The notes under the pieces were generated by a model. That model made no database searches. It saw only the letters and a list, made by a program, of their open reading frames with translations, and was not told the DNA's origin. Shown piece by piece: positions 30,648-38,716 of a stretch of DNA of 56,679 nt. Position 1 is the first letter of the stretch; each line of letters starts with the position of its first letter. The translations under genes were made by a program, and so were the position numbers. The DNA is from Bacteroidales bacterium (lineage in GTDB: Bacteria > Bacteroidota > Bacteroidia > Bacteroidales > UBA932): positions 1 through 56,679 of the forward strand of contig JAFZBF010000015.1 in assembly GCA_017561885.1 (NCBI GenBank). Reading direction: 5' to 3'.

Positions 30648-31805
30648 TTATTTCAAATCGTCTGAATATACAGCAGGAGCAAGTTCTCTCTGCAGATACT
30701 TCATATTCATCACCTGTCCGTATGCACCCGCGCTGTGGATAGCGAAGAAATCGCCTCTGTGCGGAGCTCCCCCTTCAAGGTCCTTCGCAAATACATCGCT
30801 GGATTCGCATACATTGCCCACAACGTCATATTTCTCCACAGGAGCCTTGCAGGACAGGTTTTCAACCTGATGGACGGCCTGGTAGAGTGCGGGGCGGATA
30901 AGTGTATGCAAGCCGCAGTCGAGAATAGCGAACTGCTTTTTCAATCCCTTCTTCACGTAAATCACCCTGCTGATGATATGGCCGCACTCGGCCACCAGAG
31001 CCCGGCCCGGCTCGATGTGCACCGTCTGTCCGGGCTTGAGCGGAAGATTCTCCGATATGGTGCGGCAGAGGCCTTCGATGTCAGGCATCCAGTTCTCAAG
31101 CGGCTTTTCGTAATCCACACCCAGGCCACCGCCGAGATTAAGAATCTGAACGTCGTAACCGTGTTCAGAGAATATTTTCTCGAATTCGGCCGCTCTCTTG
31201 CACAACATCGCATATACGTTCATATCGGTAATCTGGGAACCGGCGTGCATATGTATGCCGCGGAACTGCAGATTGTGACAACGTGAAAGTGCAGCGAAAA
31301 CATCGTCGAACGCCCAGGTGCTGATTCCGAATTTATCTTCTTCAGTGCCGGTAGTGATATACTTGTGGGTATGTGCGTCGATGTCAGGATTAACCCTGAT
31401 CGCTACGTCCGCCTTAAGTCCGAGGCCGCCGGCAAGAGCGTCTATGACTTCAAGTTCCTGGATACTTTCGCAGTTGAAACACTGGATTCCGGCCTTCAAG
31501 GCATTGACGATTTCCCTGTCAGTCTTGGCGACTCCGTCGAAGAATATCCCTTCGGGAGGAAATCCGTTAGCGATTGCCAATGAGATTTCATTGCCTGTAG
31601 CACATTCGGCCTGCAGCCCTGCACCGCTGATGGTCTGCAGAATCCTGTCATTGGAATTTGCCTTTACAGCGTAATGGGCAGTTATGCCGTATTTCCTGAG
31701 AGTGGAAGAGAAATTATCGACTGTGCTGCGGAGAACATCCATATCATAGTAATAGAAAGGTGTCTCCAGTCTGTCGAATGACACAAGTGCGCTTTGGGTA
31801 ATCAT
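30648..31805 (-). CDS. lysA: diaminopimelate decarboxylase
   Basis: PLP enzyme that converts meso-diaminopimelate to L-lysine. 385 residues from the ATG at 31805. The PLP lysine sits in ITAHYAVKANSND. The barrel has GIHMHAGSQITD and LNLGGGLGVDY (phosphate-binding glycine loop). The second domain has HIEPGRALVAECG and the CESSDVFAKD segment with the active-site Cys. A TATTTTTG -7 element lies 18 nt upstream of the chosen ATG and makes the longer upstream start at 31826 impossible to use. Probable first gene of the lysA-ffh-folD-galM run. Confidence 0.96.
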   Translation of the reverse strand: MITQSALVSFDRLETPFYYYDMDVLRSTVDNFSSTLRKYGITAHYAVKANSNDRILQTISGAGLQAECATGNEISLAIANGFPPEGIFFDGVAKTDREIVNALKAGIQCFNCESIQELEVIDALAGGLGLKADVAIRVNPDIDAHTHKYITTGTEEDKFGISTWAFDDVFAALSRCHNLQFRGIHMHAGSQITDMNVYAMLCKRAAEFEKIFSEHGYDVQILNLGGGLGVDYEKPLENWMPDIEGLCRTISENLPLKPGQTVHIEPGRALVAECGHIISRVIYVKKGLKKQFAILDCGLHTLIRPALYQAVHQVENLSCKAPVEKYDVVGNVCESSDVFAKDLEGGAPHRGDFFAIHSAGAYGQVMNMKYLQRELAPAVYSDDLK

Positions 31806-31823
31806 TCTATGGGATTTTGAGGG

Positions 31824-31831
31824 CAAAAATA
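31824..31831 (-). promoter_or_regulatory. -7 promoter element of lysA
   Basis: TATTTTTG on the minus strand matches TAnnTTTG and lies 18 nt before the lysA ATG at 31805. Confidence 0.5.
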
Positions 31832-31899
31832 GTCATTTTGCAAAGATTAAAAGAGAAAAAGACTTAACTTTATGGAATCGGACACGAAATAAAACGCAT

Positions 31900-33381
31900 A
31901 TGGAAGAAAAAGATCTGCTTCAGCTTGAGCGCCTCGGTATTTCCCGGGAAAAGCTCGATTCTCAGTTGGAATGTTTCAGGACAGGATTTCCTTATCTGGA
32001 CGTCATCAATGCTGCTACCGAAGAAAAAGGGATAACGGTGCTGGATGACGACGACAAGGCTCTGGCGCTCCGGACACTTGAAGAATCAGGAGCCAAGGTC
32101 ACGAAGTTCGTCCCCGCCAGCGGTGCTGCGTCCAGGATGTTCAAGGACCTGTTCAACGGCCTGGACATTCTCGAGAAAGGCGGTGAACTGCCTGACGATT
32201 CCCCTGCCGAGACTTTCTGCAGGCATATTTCTGAATTCGCCTTCTATGAGGATGAACGTTTCGGCGGCAAGTCGGACAAGGAAATACTCGCAGGGACCCT
32301 GAAGGAAGACGGACTGGGCTACGGCAGCAAATCGAAGGGACAGGTCCAGTTCCACAGGTATTCCGACGGCAGCCGCACGGCATTCGAGGAGCATCTTGTC
32401 GAGGGTGCTCTCTACGCAAAAGATGCTGAAGGGAAAGTCAATCTGATCTATTCAGTATCTCCCGAACATCTTGATGCATACAAGGCCCTGTACGAGAGTG
32501 TCAAGCCGAAATATGAGGCTCTTTTCGGAGTCAGATACGACGTCCGTTTCACTCTCCAGTCCAAGTCTACGGACACAGTGGCCGTAAACGAGGACAACAC
32601 TCCTTTCCGCAAGGCCGACGGCACACTGCTGTTCCGTCCTGGAGGCCACGGCGCTCTGATTGAGAATGTCAACGACATAACATCCGATGTGATAGTCATC
32701 AAGAACATCGACAACGTAATCCATCAGTCCGGCATCGAACAGACGGTGCTATGGAAGAAACTTCTTGCCGGTCGTCTGCTCGGCCTCAGGAGCCAGGTGT
32801 TCGACTACCTGCACCGTATTGACGACGGCTGCGACGACAGCGAGTTCATCTGGGAGATGGTGGATTTCCTGGACAGGGAGTTCTGCGTCACTTTCCCGGA
32901 GAAGGACTTCGACTCGTCTAAGCGCAGGATGCTGGCGCGAATCCACGCCAAGCTGAACCGGCCGATCAGGGTCTGCGGTATGGTGCGCAACCTCGGCGAG
33001 CCTGGCGGCGGTCCTTTCATCGTCCGTGACCGCGACGGCGCCACTTCGCTTCAGATTCTCGAGAGCGTACAGCTGAATCCTGCCGACGAGGCTACTGCAG
33101 GACTGTTTGCGGCCGGCACCCATTTCAACCCGGTCGACCTTGTCTGCAGCCCTATGAACTACAAGGGCGGCAAGTTCGATCTGACCCGGTTTGTAGATCC
33201 TCAGGCAGGTTTCATCTCTTCGAAGAGTTACGAAGGACGTGCCCTAAAGGCACTCGAGCTGCCCGGACTCTGGAATGGTGCCATGTCCGACTGGAACACC
33301 CAGTTCGTGGATGTTCCTCTCATTACTTTCAATCCCGTCAAGACTGTCCTGGACCTCCTCCGCAAGGAACATCACGGTTAG
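31900..33381 (+). CDS. DUF4301 protein, nucleotidyltransferase-like
   Basis: 493 residues; belongs to the DUF4301 proteins found in Bacteroidota, with no assigned reaction. Several segments look like a UDP-sugar pyrophosphorylase-type (GT-A) fold in the right order: FVPASGAASRMFKDL (70-84, like the GxGTRM nucleotide loop), KSKGQVQFHRY (144-154), RPGGHGALIENVND (246-259, like PGGHG in UDP-GlcNAc/glucose pyrophosphorylases), and VIKNIDNVIH (267-276, like the metal-binding NxDN). The C-terminal half has NLGEPGGGPFIV and FNPVDLVCSP. No signal peptide, so probably cytoplasmic. Monocistronic, ending in a bidirectional terminator. The catalytic role is inferred. Confidence 0.8.
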   Translation: MEEKDLLQLERLGISREKLDSQLECFRTGFPYLDVINAATEEKGITVLDDDDKALALRTLEESGAKVTKFVPASGAASRMFKDLFNGLDILEKGGELPDDSPAETFCRHISEFAFYEDERFGGKSDKEILAGTLKEDGLGYGSKSKGQVQFHRYSDGSRTAFEEHLVEGALYAKDAEGKVNLIYSVSPEHLDAYKALYESVKPKYEALFGVRYDVRFTLQSKSTDTVAVNEDNTPFRKADGTLLFRPGGHGALIENVNDITSDVIVIKNIDNVIHQSGIEQTVLWKKLLAGRLLGLRSQVFDYLHRIDDGCDDSEFIWEMVDFLDREFCVTFPEKDFDSSKRRMLARIHAKLNRPIRVCGMVRNLGEPGGGPFIVRDRDGATSLQILESVQLNPADEATAGLFAAGTHFNPVDLVCSPMNYKGGKFDLTRFVDPQAGFISSKSYEGRALKALELPGLWNGAMSDWNTQFVDVPLITFNPVKTVLDLLRKEHHG

Positions 33382-33404
33382 AGTCTGTTCTGTTAATGAC
33401 AATA

Positions 33405-33432
33405 AAAAAGCCGGCCATCGGGCCGGCTTTTT
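33405..33432. terminator. bidirectional terminator between DUF4301 and the NCS2 permease
   Basis: AAAAAGCCGGCC (33405-33416) and GGCCGGCTTTTT (33421-33432) form a 12-bp stem with a 4-nt loop. T runs on both strands suit the two convergent genes. Confidence 0.93.
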
Positions 33433-33449
33433 GTCTGAATCAGCGTCTT

Positions 33450-34766
33450 TTATATGAAGATGTACTTCAGTATGAAGAGCGCTGCAAGAACCCACATAGT
33501 AGGTGAAATCTTCTTGAACTTGCCTGCGCAGGCATTGATGACAACGTATGAGATAACGCCGATGAGGATACCGTCAGAGATTGAATAGGCCACAGGCATC
33601 AGCAGGACGCAGATGAATGCGGGGATACTCTCTGAGAAATCTTCCCAGTCTATCTTGACGATAGGAGTCATCATCATAACACCTACGATAACAAGAGCGG
33701 GAGCGGTCGCTGCACCGGGGATTGCAAGGAACAGCGGCGAGAAGAGAAGTGCCAGGGCGAAACATACCGCAGTGGTGAAAGCAGTCAGACCTGTGCGTCC
33801 GCCGGCACCTACGCCAGCTGCACTCTCGACATATGTAGTAGTCGTAGAAGTACCGAGGCAGGCACCTGCTACAGTAGCGATGGAGTCAGCCATGAACATC
33901 TTGTCTATGCCCTCTACATTGCCTTTCTCATCGACCATACCAGCCTTCTGTGAAACGCCGATCAGGGTTCCCATTGTGTCGAACATATCGATGAAGAGGA
34001 AAGTGAAGACAACGGCAAGCATATCCCAGCTCAGGATGCTGCCCCACTCGAACTTGCAGAAGATGGGAGCCACGCTGTCCGGAGCGGAAACCACGCCGTT
34101 GAACTTGGTGATTGCAGCTCCTGTTGCAGGATCCTTGATGACAAGACCGATGATGGTGGTGATAAGGATACCGAGCAGGATACCGCCTTTCACCTTGAGA
34201 ATCACCAGTGCACCTGTGATCACGATACCGATGACTGCGAGAAGAGCAGTACCGTGGGTGATGTCGCCGAGAGTGACAAGAGTAGAGTCACTGTTGGCGA
34301 TAATACCGGCATTCTGCAGGCCGATGAAGGCAATGAACAGACCGATACCGGCACCGATGGCGTGCTTGAGGCTCAGCGGAATCGCATTGAGAATCCACGA
34401 ACGTACCTTTGTCAGGGTCAGGATGATGAATATGATACCCTCGATGAAAACAGCTGTGAGAGCGAACTGCCAGCTGTGCCCCATTCCGAGGCAAACCGTG
34501 AATACGAAGAAGGCGTTCAGTCCCATTCCGGGAGCAAGGGCAAACGGCTTTTTGGCATACAGGGCCATAACCAGCGTGCCGATGAGAGCGGCCAGTGCGG
34601 TGGCTGTGAACACCGAACCGAGAGGCATATCAAGGGCGCTGAAGATATTGGGGTTGACGGCCATGATGTAAGCCATCGTGAGGAAGGTAGTGATACCCGC
34701 CACAATCTCAGTGCGGACTTTGTGCTGTTTAGCGTCAAATCCGAATGCTTTGTTTAAAAAACTCAT
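33450..34766 (-). CDS. NCS2-family purine permease (AzgA-like guanine/hypoxanthine/adenine type)
   Basis: Proton-coupled nucleobase importer in the cytoplasmic membrane. 438 residues, about 13-14 hydrophobic helices. The N-terminus FGFDAKQHKVRTEIVAGITTFLTMAYI and the motif ALAPGMGLNAFF are hallmarks of the AzgA/PbuG branch; LKHAIGAGIGLFIAFIGLQNAG and TTYVESAAGVGAGGRTGLTAF carry the substrate-site residues. It starts 17 nt after the DUF5020 stop in the run apt-DUF5020-permease, so adenine or another purine is the likely cargo. The exact base cannot be told. Confidence 0.92.
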   Translation of the reverse strand: MSFLNKAFGFDAKQHKVRTEIVAGITTFLTMAYIMAVNPNIFSALDMPLGSVFTATALAALIGTLVMALYAKKPFALAPGMGLNAFFVFTVCLGMGHSWQFALTAVFIEGIIFIILTLTKVRSWILNAIPLSLKHAIGAGIGLFIAFIGLQNAGIIANSDSTLVTLGDITHGTALLAVIGIVITGALVILKVKGGILLGILITTIIGLVIKDPATGAAITKFNGVVSAPDSVAPIFCKFEWGSILSWDMLAVVFTFLFIDMFDTMGTLIGVSQKAGMVDEKGNVEGIDKMFMADSIATVAGACLGTSTTTTYVESAAGVGAGGRTGLTAFTTAVCFALALLFSPLFLAIPGAATAPALVIVGVMMMTPIVKIDWEDFSESIPAFICVLLMPVAYSISDGILIGVISYVVINACAGKFKKISPTMWVLAALFILKYIFI

Positions 34767-34783
34767 AGCAGTTATGATTTAGA

Positions 34784-35500
34784 TCAGAATACCCACTTTG
34801 TACCGATGCAAGGCAGCACATTGAAACCCTGCATACCTGCGAAGTTGTAGCTGAGCTCTACCTCGCCGCCGATATTGAAATGATCGAACAGCTGGAACCA
34901 GAGCTGGGGCTCTGAAAGGAATACCAGTCCGCTGCCCTCGCACCAGAAATCAGCAAAGCCTGAGAAACGGAGGCCGCTCAGTCCGAACAGATCCTGCATG
35001 CCCCATACAAAGGTGAACTGCAGGGGAATCTTAGACTCCAGATTGATGAAATGCTTGTAAAGTAGCTTGAGGTTGAGAGTGTTGTTGAAATCGCCTGAGT
35101 GCAGGAAATAATCGAATCCGAACAGGAATGCGCTGTTTACAGGAAATGCGCCGTAATCGATGCCGGGCAGACCGGCCAGGTTACCCCATGTGCCGAAACC
35201 GCCGTTGTACTCGACCTGTAGAGAAAGCGGTGCAAGATTGGAATCAGACCAGAAATTCAGACAGCGGGCGATCTCGAAATAAGTGTTGTTGGGAGAAAAC
35301 ACCTTGCCGTGCGCATCCCTGTCATTGTAATCATAGTCGATGAAGAAGAATGTGTTTCCCCAGTTGTCCTGATGGAAACCCTCGAGGGTAGTTGTGAAAT
35401 GCCCTCTTCCCAGATCATAGAAAGTCTGGAAGTTGGTCTGGGCATTGGTCATAATGCTCAATGCCAGCAGTGCAAAAAGCGAAATGAAAAGTTTTTTCAT
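34784..35500 (-). CDS. DUF5020 family outer-membrane protein (Tsx-like putative nucleoside/nucleobase channel)
   Basis: 238 residues with a signal peptide (MKKLFISLFALLALSIMTNAQ). The mature part alternates polar and aromatic residues in strand-like stretches (TFFFIDYDYNDRD, NLAPLSLQVEYNGGFG, SAFLFGFDYFLHSGD, PLQFTFVWGMQDLFG, GLVFLSEPQLWFQLF) and ends in Phe (GTKWVF), the classical C-terminal signal of an outer-membrane beta-barrel. Its position between apt and a purine permease supports a nucleoside or nucleobase porin, as in Tsx. Channel function is inferred. Confidence 0.78.
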   Translation of the reverse strand: MKKLFISLFALLALSIMTNAQTNFQTFYDLGRGHFTTTLEGFHQDNWGNTFFFIDYDYNDRDAHGKVFSPNNTYFEIARCLNFWSDSNLAPLSLQVEYNGGFGTWGNLAGLPGIDYGAFPVNSAFLFGFDYFLHSGDFNNTLNLKLLYKHFINLESKIPLQFTFVWGMQDLFGLSGLRFSGFADFWCEGSGLVFLSEPQLWFQLFDHFNIGGEVELSYNFAGMQGFNVLPCIGTKWVF

Positions 35501-35522
35501 AAGTATGAGATTAGGTATAATT

Positions 35523-36062
35523 CTACTTTTCTCCCAGCTGAAGCACGCTCGTCACCTCCACGTCGGAAGGAATGGGGCAGCTGCGCGGGATATCTATTAT
35601 ATCGATTATGAAATTGGCATACACAGCCTTGGGGTTGAACTGCTTTACAAGACGGACTGCAGCAGATGCCGTGCCTCCTGTGGCAAGTATGTCGTCGTGC
35701 ACAAGAACCACGTCGTCAGGCTCGATCGCATCTGTATGCATCTCTATAGTGTCGATTCCGTACTCTTTCGCATAAGATTCGCTGACAGTCTCTGCCGGCA
35801 GTTTGCCGGACTTGCGCACCGGCACGAAGCCTACGCCCAGCTTTGCAGCCACTGCCGCACCCATTACGAACCCGCGGGACTCTATGCCGGCCACCTTTGT
35901 GATGCCCTTGCCCTTGTACATCCCGCAGATGGCATCCAGGATCTCCTCGAAACATTTCCTGTTCTTGAACAGGGTCGTCACGTCAAAAAACATTATCCCT
36001 TTCACGGGATAATCAGGCACCTTGCGGAGATTACTAATAAGCAGATTACTATCCATATCCAT
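35523..36062 (-). CDS. apt: adenine phosphoribosyltransferase
   Basis: Salvages adenine to AMP using PRPP. 179 residues from the ATG at 36062 (alternatives at 36071 and 36056). Conserved segments are RKVPDYPVKGIMFFDVTTLFKN, IESRGFVMGAAVAAKLGVGFVPVRKSGKLP, and the PRPP-binding loop VLVHDDILATGGTASAAVRLV. First gene of the run apt-DUF5020-permease (22- and 17-nt gaps), forming a complete adenine uptake and salvage set. Confidence 0.95.
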   Translation of the reverse strand: MDMDSNLLISNLRKVPDYPVKGIMFFDVTTLFKNRKCFEEILDAICGMYKGKGITKVAGIESRGFVMGAAVAAKLGVGFVPVRKSGKLPAETVSESYAKEYGIDTIEMHTDAIEPDDVVLVHDDILATGGTASAAVRLVKQFNPKAVYANFIIDIIDIPRSCPIPSDVEVTSVLQLGEK

Positions 36063-36140
36063 CAATATCATTATAAAGGTAAGTCTAATCCCGGAGTCGG
36101 ACGTCATACTTGCAAGAAGTGTTATTCACATTTTTTTAAC

Positions 36141-36173
36141 AAAAAAGGCAGCCCCAGCAGGGACTGCCTTTTT
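36141..36173 (-). terminator. terminator of the methylmalonyl-CoA decarboxylase operon
   Basis: AAAAAGGCAG (36142-36151) and CTGCCTTTTT (36164-36173) form the base of a stem extended inward by CCC/GGG with one mismatch. On the minus strand it ends in six T, 19 nt after the oadB stop. Confidence 0.88.
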
Positions 36174-36192
36174 GAATCGTGTATGCAATTCG

Positions 36193-37335
36193 CTATGCGA
36201 GGAAGCCAAGGAGCATACCGGCTGCAACTGCAGAACCGATCACACCGGCAACGTTCGGACCCATGGCGTGCATCAGCAGGTAGTTCTTGTCGTCATATTC
36301 CCTGCCGACATTGTTGGACACACGGGCGGCATCCGGCACGGCAGACACACCCGCATTACCGATAAGCGGATTGATCTTGTTGCCTTCCTTGAGGAAGAGA
36401 TTGAAGAACTTCACGAACATCACACCTGTGAAGGTAGCGATCACGAATGAAAGTGCGCCGAGACCGAAGATCAGGACTGACTTCAACTGAAGGAACTGGT
36501 CGGCCTGGGTAGAAGCGCCCACGGTAACGCCGATGAGGATGGTGACAATGTCGACCAGCGGACCGCTTGCAGTGTTGGCAAGACGACGGGTCACACCACT
36601 TTCCTTGAGGAGGTTACCGAAGAACAGCATACCGAGCAGCGGAAGACCTGAAGGTACGATGAACGCCGTGAGAAGGAAACCGATGATCGGGAAAATCTTC
36701 TTCTCGGTCGGAGAGACGGCTCTCGGAGGTCTCATGCGGATAAGACGCTCTTTCTTGGTGGTGAGAAGGCGCATGATCGGCGGCTGGATTACCGGAACAA
36801 GTGCCATATATGAATATGCAGATACTGCGATGGCACCCATCAGGTCAGGAGCAAGACGTCCTGAAATGAAGATGGCGGTAGGACCGTCGGCACCGCCGAT
36901 GATACCGATAGCACCTGCCTCGCTGGGGCTGAAGCCAAGCAGCAGGGCGAGTGCATATGCACCGAAGATACCGAACTGTGCGGCAGCACCGATCAGCAAC
37001 AGCTTAGGGTTTGATATCAAGGCACTGAAGTCGGTCATCGCTCCGATGCCGAGGAAGATGAGCGGAGGATAGAAACCTCTCTGCACTCCTTGATACAGGA
37101 TATTGAATACCGAACCCTCCTCGTAGACACCTACGTTCAAACCGGCGAACAGCGGAATGTTGCCGATAAGAATACCAAATCCGATAGGGATAAGCAGCAT
37201 CGGTTCCCAGTCAAACTTGATTGCCAAGAAAATGAACAGGATACCAATAGCTATCATTATCAGATATTGGGCAGTGCAGTTGGCAAAACCTGTGTATTGC
37301 CAGAACTGGATCAGATTGTTGATGATATTTTCCAT
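36193..37335 (-). CDS. Na+-translocating decarboxylase beta subunit (OadB/MmdB family)
   Basis: Membrane subunit that decarboxylates carboxybiotin and pumps Na+ outward. 380 residues, about nine hydrophobic helices plus re-entrant regions. The strongly conserved GIIGGADGPTAIFIS segment carries the Asp essential in the Klebsiella homologue. GNAGVSAVPDAARVSNNVG and the C-terminal AMGPNVAGVIGSAVAAG are also family marks. Last gene of the operon epimerase-carboxyltransferase-OadG-biotin carrier-OadB, with a terminator just beyond. Confidence 0.95.
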   Translation of the reverse strand: MENIINNLIQFWQYTGFANCTAQYLIMIAIGILFIFLAIKFDWEPMLLIPIGFGILIGNIPLFAGLNVGVYEEGSVFNILYQGVQRGFYPPLIFLGIGAMTDFSALISNPKLLLIGAAAQFGIFGAYALALLLGFSPSEAGAIGIIGGADGPTAIFISGRLAPDLMGAIAVSAYSYMALVPVIQPPIMRLLTTKKERLIRMRPPRAVSPTEKKIFPIIGFLLTAFIVPSGLPLLGMLFFGNLLKESGVTRRLANTASGPLVDIVTILIGVTVGASTQADQFLQLKSVLIFGLGALSFVIATFTGVMFVKFFNLFLKEGNKINPLIGNAGVSAVPDAARVSNNVGREYDDKNYLLMHAMGPNVAGVIGSAVAAGMLLGFLA

Positions 37336-37341
37336 TGACTG

Positions 37342-37785
37342 TTATCCGATAACGAAAAGTGGAGCACCTTCAAGGACTGAATCGCCTTTCTGTGCAAGGA
37401 ATTTGACAATTTTACCGCTTGTAGTGGCCTCGATATTGTTTTCCATCTTCATGGCTTCGAGAATGATGACAGTGTCGCCCTTGCTGACGGTATCGCCCAC
37501 GTTCTTGTTGATGCTGAGGATTACACCCGGCAGAGGAGAATTGACGATTGTTTCGCCTGCAGCTGCTGCAGGTGCAGATACTTTCTGTGCGGGAGCTACG
37601 GGAGCTGCGGCAGGAGCCTTGGCCTTGTTGACAACCTTGACAATCTTCTTGGGTTTGGCAGCGGGTTGCTCGAATTCTACAGAGTAAGGAGTACCATTGA
37701 CTTCGACCTTTGCTGAAGTCTCTTCTACCTCGTCTATCACGACATTATAATCGTTGCCGTTGATTTTGATCTTATATTCTTTCAT
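37342..37785 (-). CDS. biotin carboxyl carrier subunit of the methylmalonyl-CoA decarboxylase
   Basis: 147 residues. An N-terminal beta-rich cap (1-45, MKEYKIKINGNDYNVVIDEV), a flexible Ala/Pro/Lys linker (about 48-78, AKAPAAAPVAPAQK), then the biotinyl domain (80-147) with the biotin acceptor K113 in ILEAMKMENNIEA. It carries CO2 from the carboxyltransferase (MmdA) to the membrane decarboxylase (OadB). The gap to oadB is 6 nt and to the OadG gene 5 nt. Confidence 0.94.
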   Translation of the reverse strand: MKEYKIKINGNDYNVVIDEVEETSAKVEVNGTPYSVEFEQPAAKPKKIVKVVNKAKAPAAAPVAPAQKVSAPAAAAGETIVNSPLPGVILSINKNVGDTVSKGDTVIILEAMKMENNIEATTSGKIVKFLAQKGDSVLEGAPLFVIG

Positions 37786-37790
37786 AACGC

Positions 37791-38696
37791 TTATTTTCTA
37801 TTGATTTGGGGAAGTTGACGGAGAGAGTAAATCTTACTGCTCCAAGGTGAATATGTCCTGTCGGTATGGTTCAGCGTGACGATGAAGCTTTCTTCATCGT
37901 GGGCGTCGTTCTCTTCCTGGAAGAGATGGAGAGCCATGGCTATTGCAGCATAGGTCTCGCCGCCTGTAGCTTCTTCTGCCGCAGCAACTGCTGCTTTAAC
38001 TGAAGCCGGAGCATTGGATGCTGCGGTGTTTTTCTTGCTGCGCTTGATAGAAGCCTTACCGATCTGCTTGAAAATCAGATACAGGATTACCAGAGCCGAG
38101 AACACGACAGACATAGCGGTGAGCGCCATGATCCATCCGTAAGGGTCGATGCGGGCCATCTTCTGGCTCTTGGTCTCCTCAGTGTGGGTTACGTTGGCAG
38201 CCCTGGGAGTAGTGCTCTGGGCAATGTTCCACTCGCCCTTGCCGTCGGTTTTCCTGGCGTATGACTGGTTCTCTGCAAGATTGGGAACGGTCACACGGTC
38301 GATTACAGTCTTGCCGTCACCTCCGACGAAGAGGATCTCCTCGCCGGGAGCAAAGGTGAAGTTGGTATACAAGGTTCCCTTGTGCTGGTTGCCGTCAGCC
38401 CAGATAACCACGAACTGGCGCGGTTTGATCTTGGTGATCAGGTCTCCCTTGGGAAACATGTATTTCTTGAGATTGTTCGGATCGTTGGTCAGATAGCATC
38501 CCGAGATGTCAACCGTTCCATAGGAAGAGTTGAACAGCTCGACCCACTGGCCATGCTCTCCGAAGTCGTCCTGAAGGTCGCTTGTGTTGTTCAGCATGAA
38601 CTCATTGATACGCATCGCACTCTGTTGCTGTGCCGCTGCGCCGAACGAGACAAGAAGCAGACTCAAAACGACAAGTGTTCTTATACTTTTCTTCAT
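37791..38696 (-). CDS. OadG-type gamma subunit fused to an N-terminal lamin-tail domain
   Basis: 301 residues. A signal peptide (MKKSIRTLVVLSLLLVSFGAAAQ) precedes a lamin-tail-like beta-sandwich (about 28-135: MRINEFMLNN, GQWVELFNSS, VDISGCYLTND, FTFAPGEEILFVGGDGKTVIDRV). A single transmembrane helix follows (about 190-212, GWIMALTAMSVVFSALVILYLIF), then a basic Ala-rich cytoplasmic tail with an extra conserved-looking segment (ETYAAIAMALHLFQEENDAHDEES), as in OadG-family subunits. Plain OadG is about 80 residues; here a whole extracytoplasmic domain is added. Operon position between mmdA and the biotin carrier fixes its membership. Confidence 0.85.
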   Translation of the reverse strand: MKKSIRTLVVLSLLLVSFGAAAQQQSAMRINEFMLNNTSDLQDDFGEHGQWVELFNSSYGTVDISGCYLTNDPNNLKKYMFPKGDLITKIKPRQFVVIWADGNQHKGTLYTNFTFAPGEEILFVGGDGKTVIDRVTVPNLAENQSYARKTDGKGEWNIAQSTTPRAANVTHTEETKSQKMARIDPYGWIMALTAMSVVFSALVILYLIFKQIGKASIKRSKKNTAASNAPASVKAAVAAAEEATGGETYAAIAMALHLFQEENDAHDEESFIVTLNHTDRTYSPWSSKIYSLRQLPQINRK

Positions 38697-38716
38697 TTCA
38701 AAATGCTTCTTGATTG

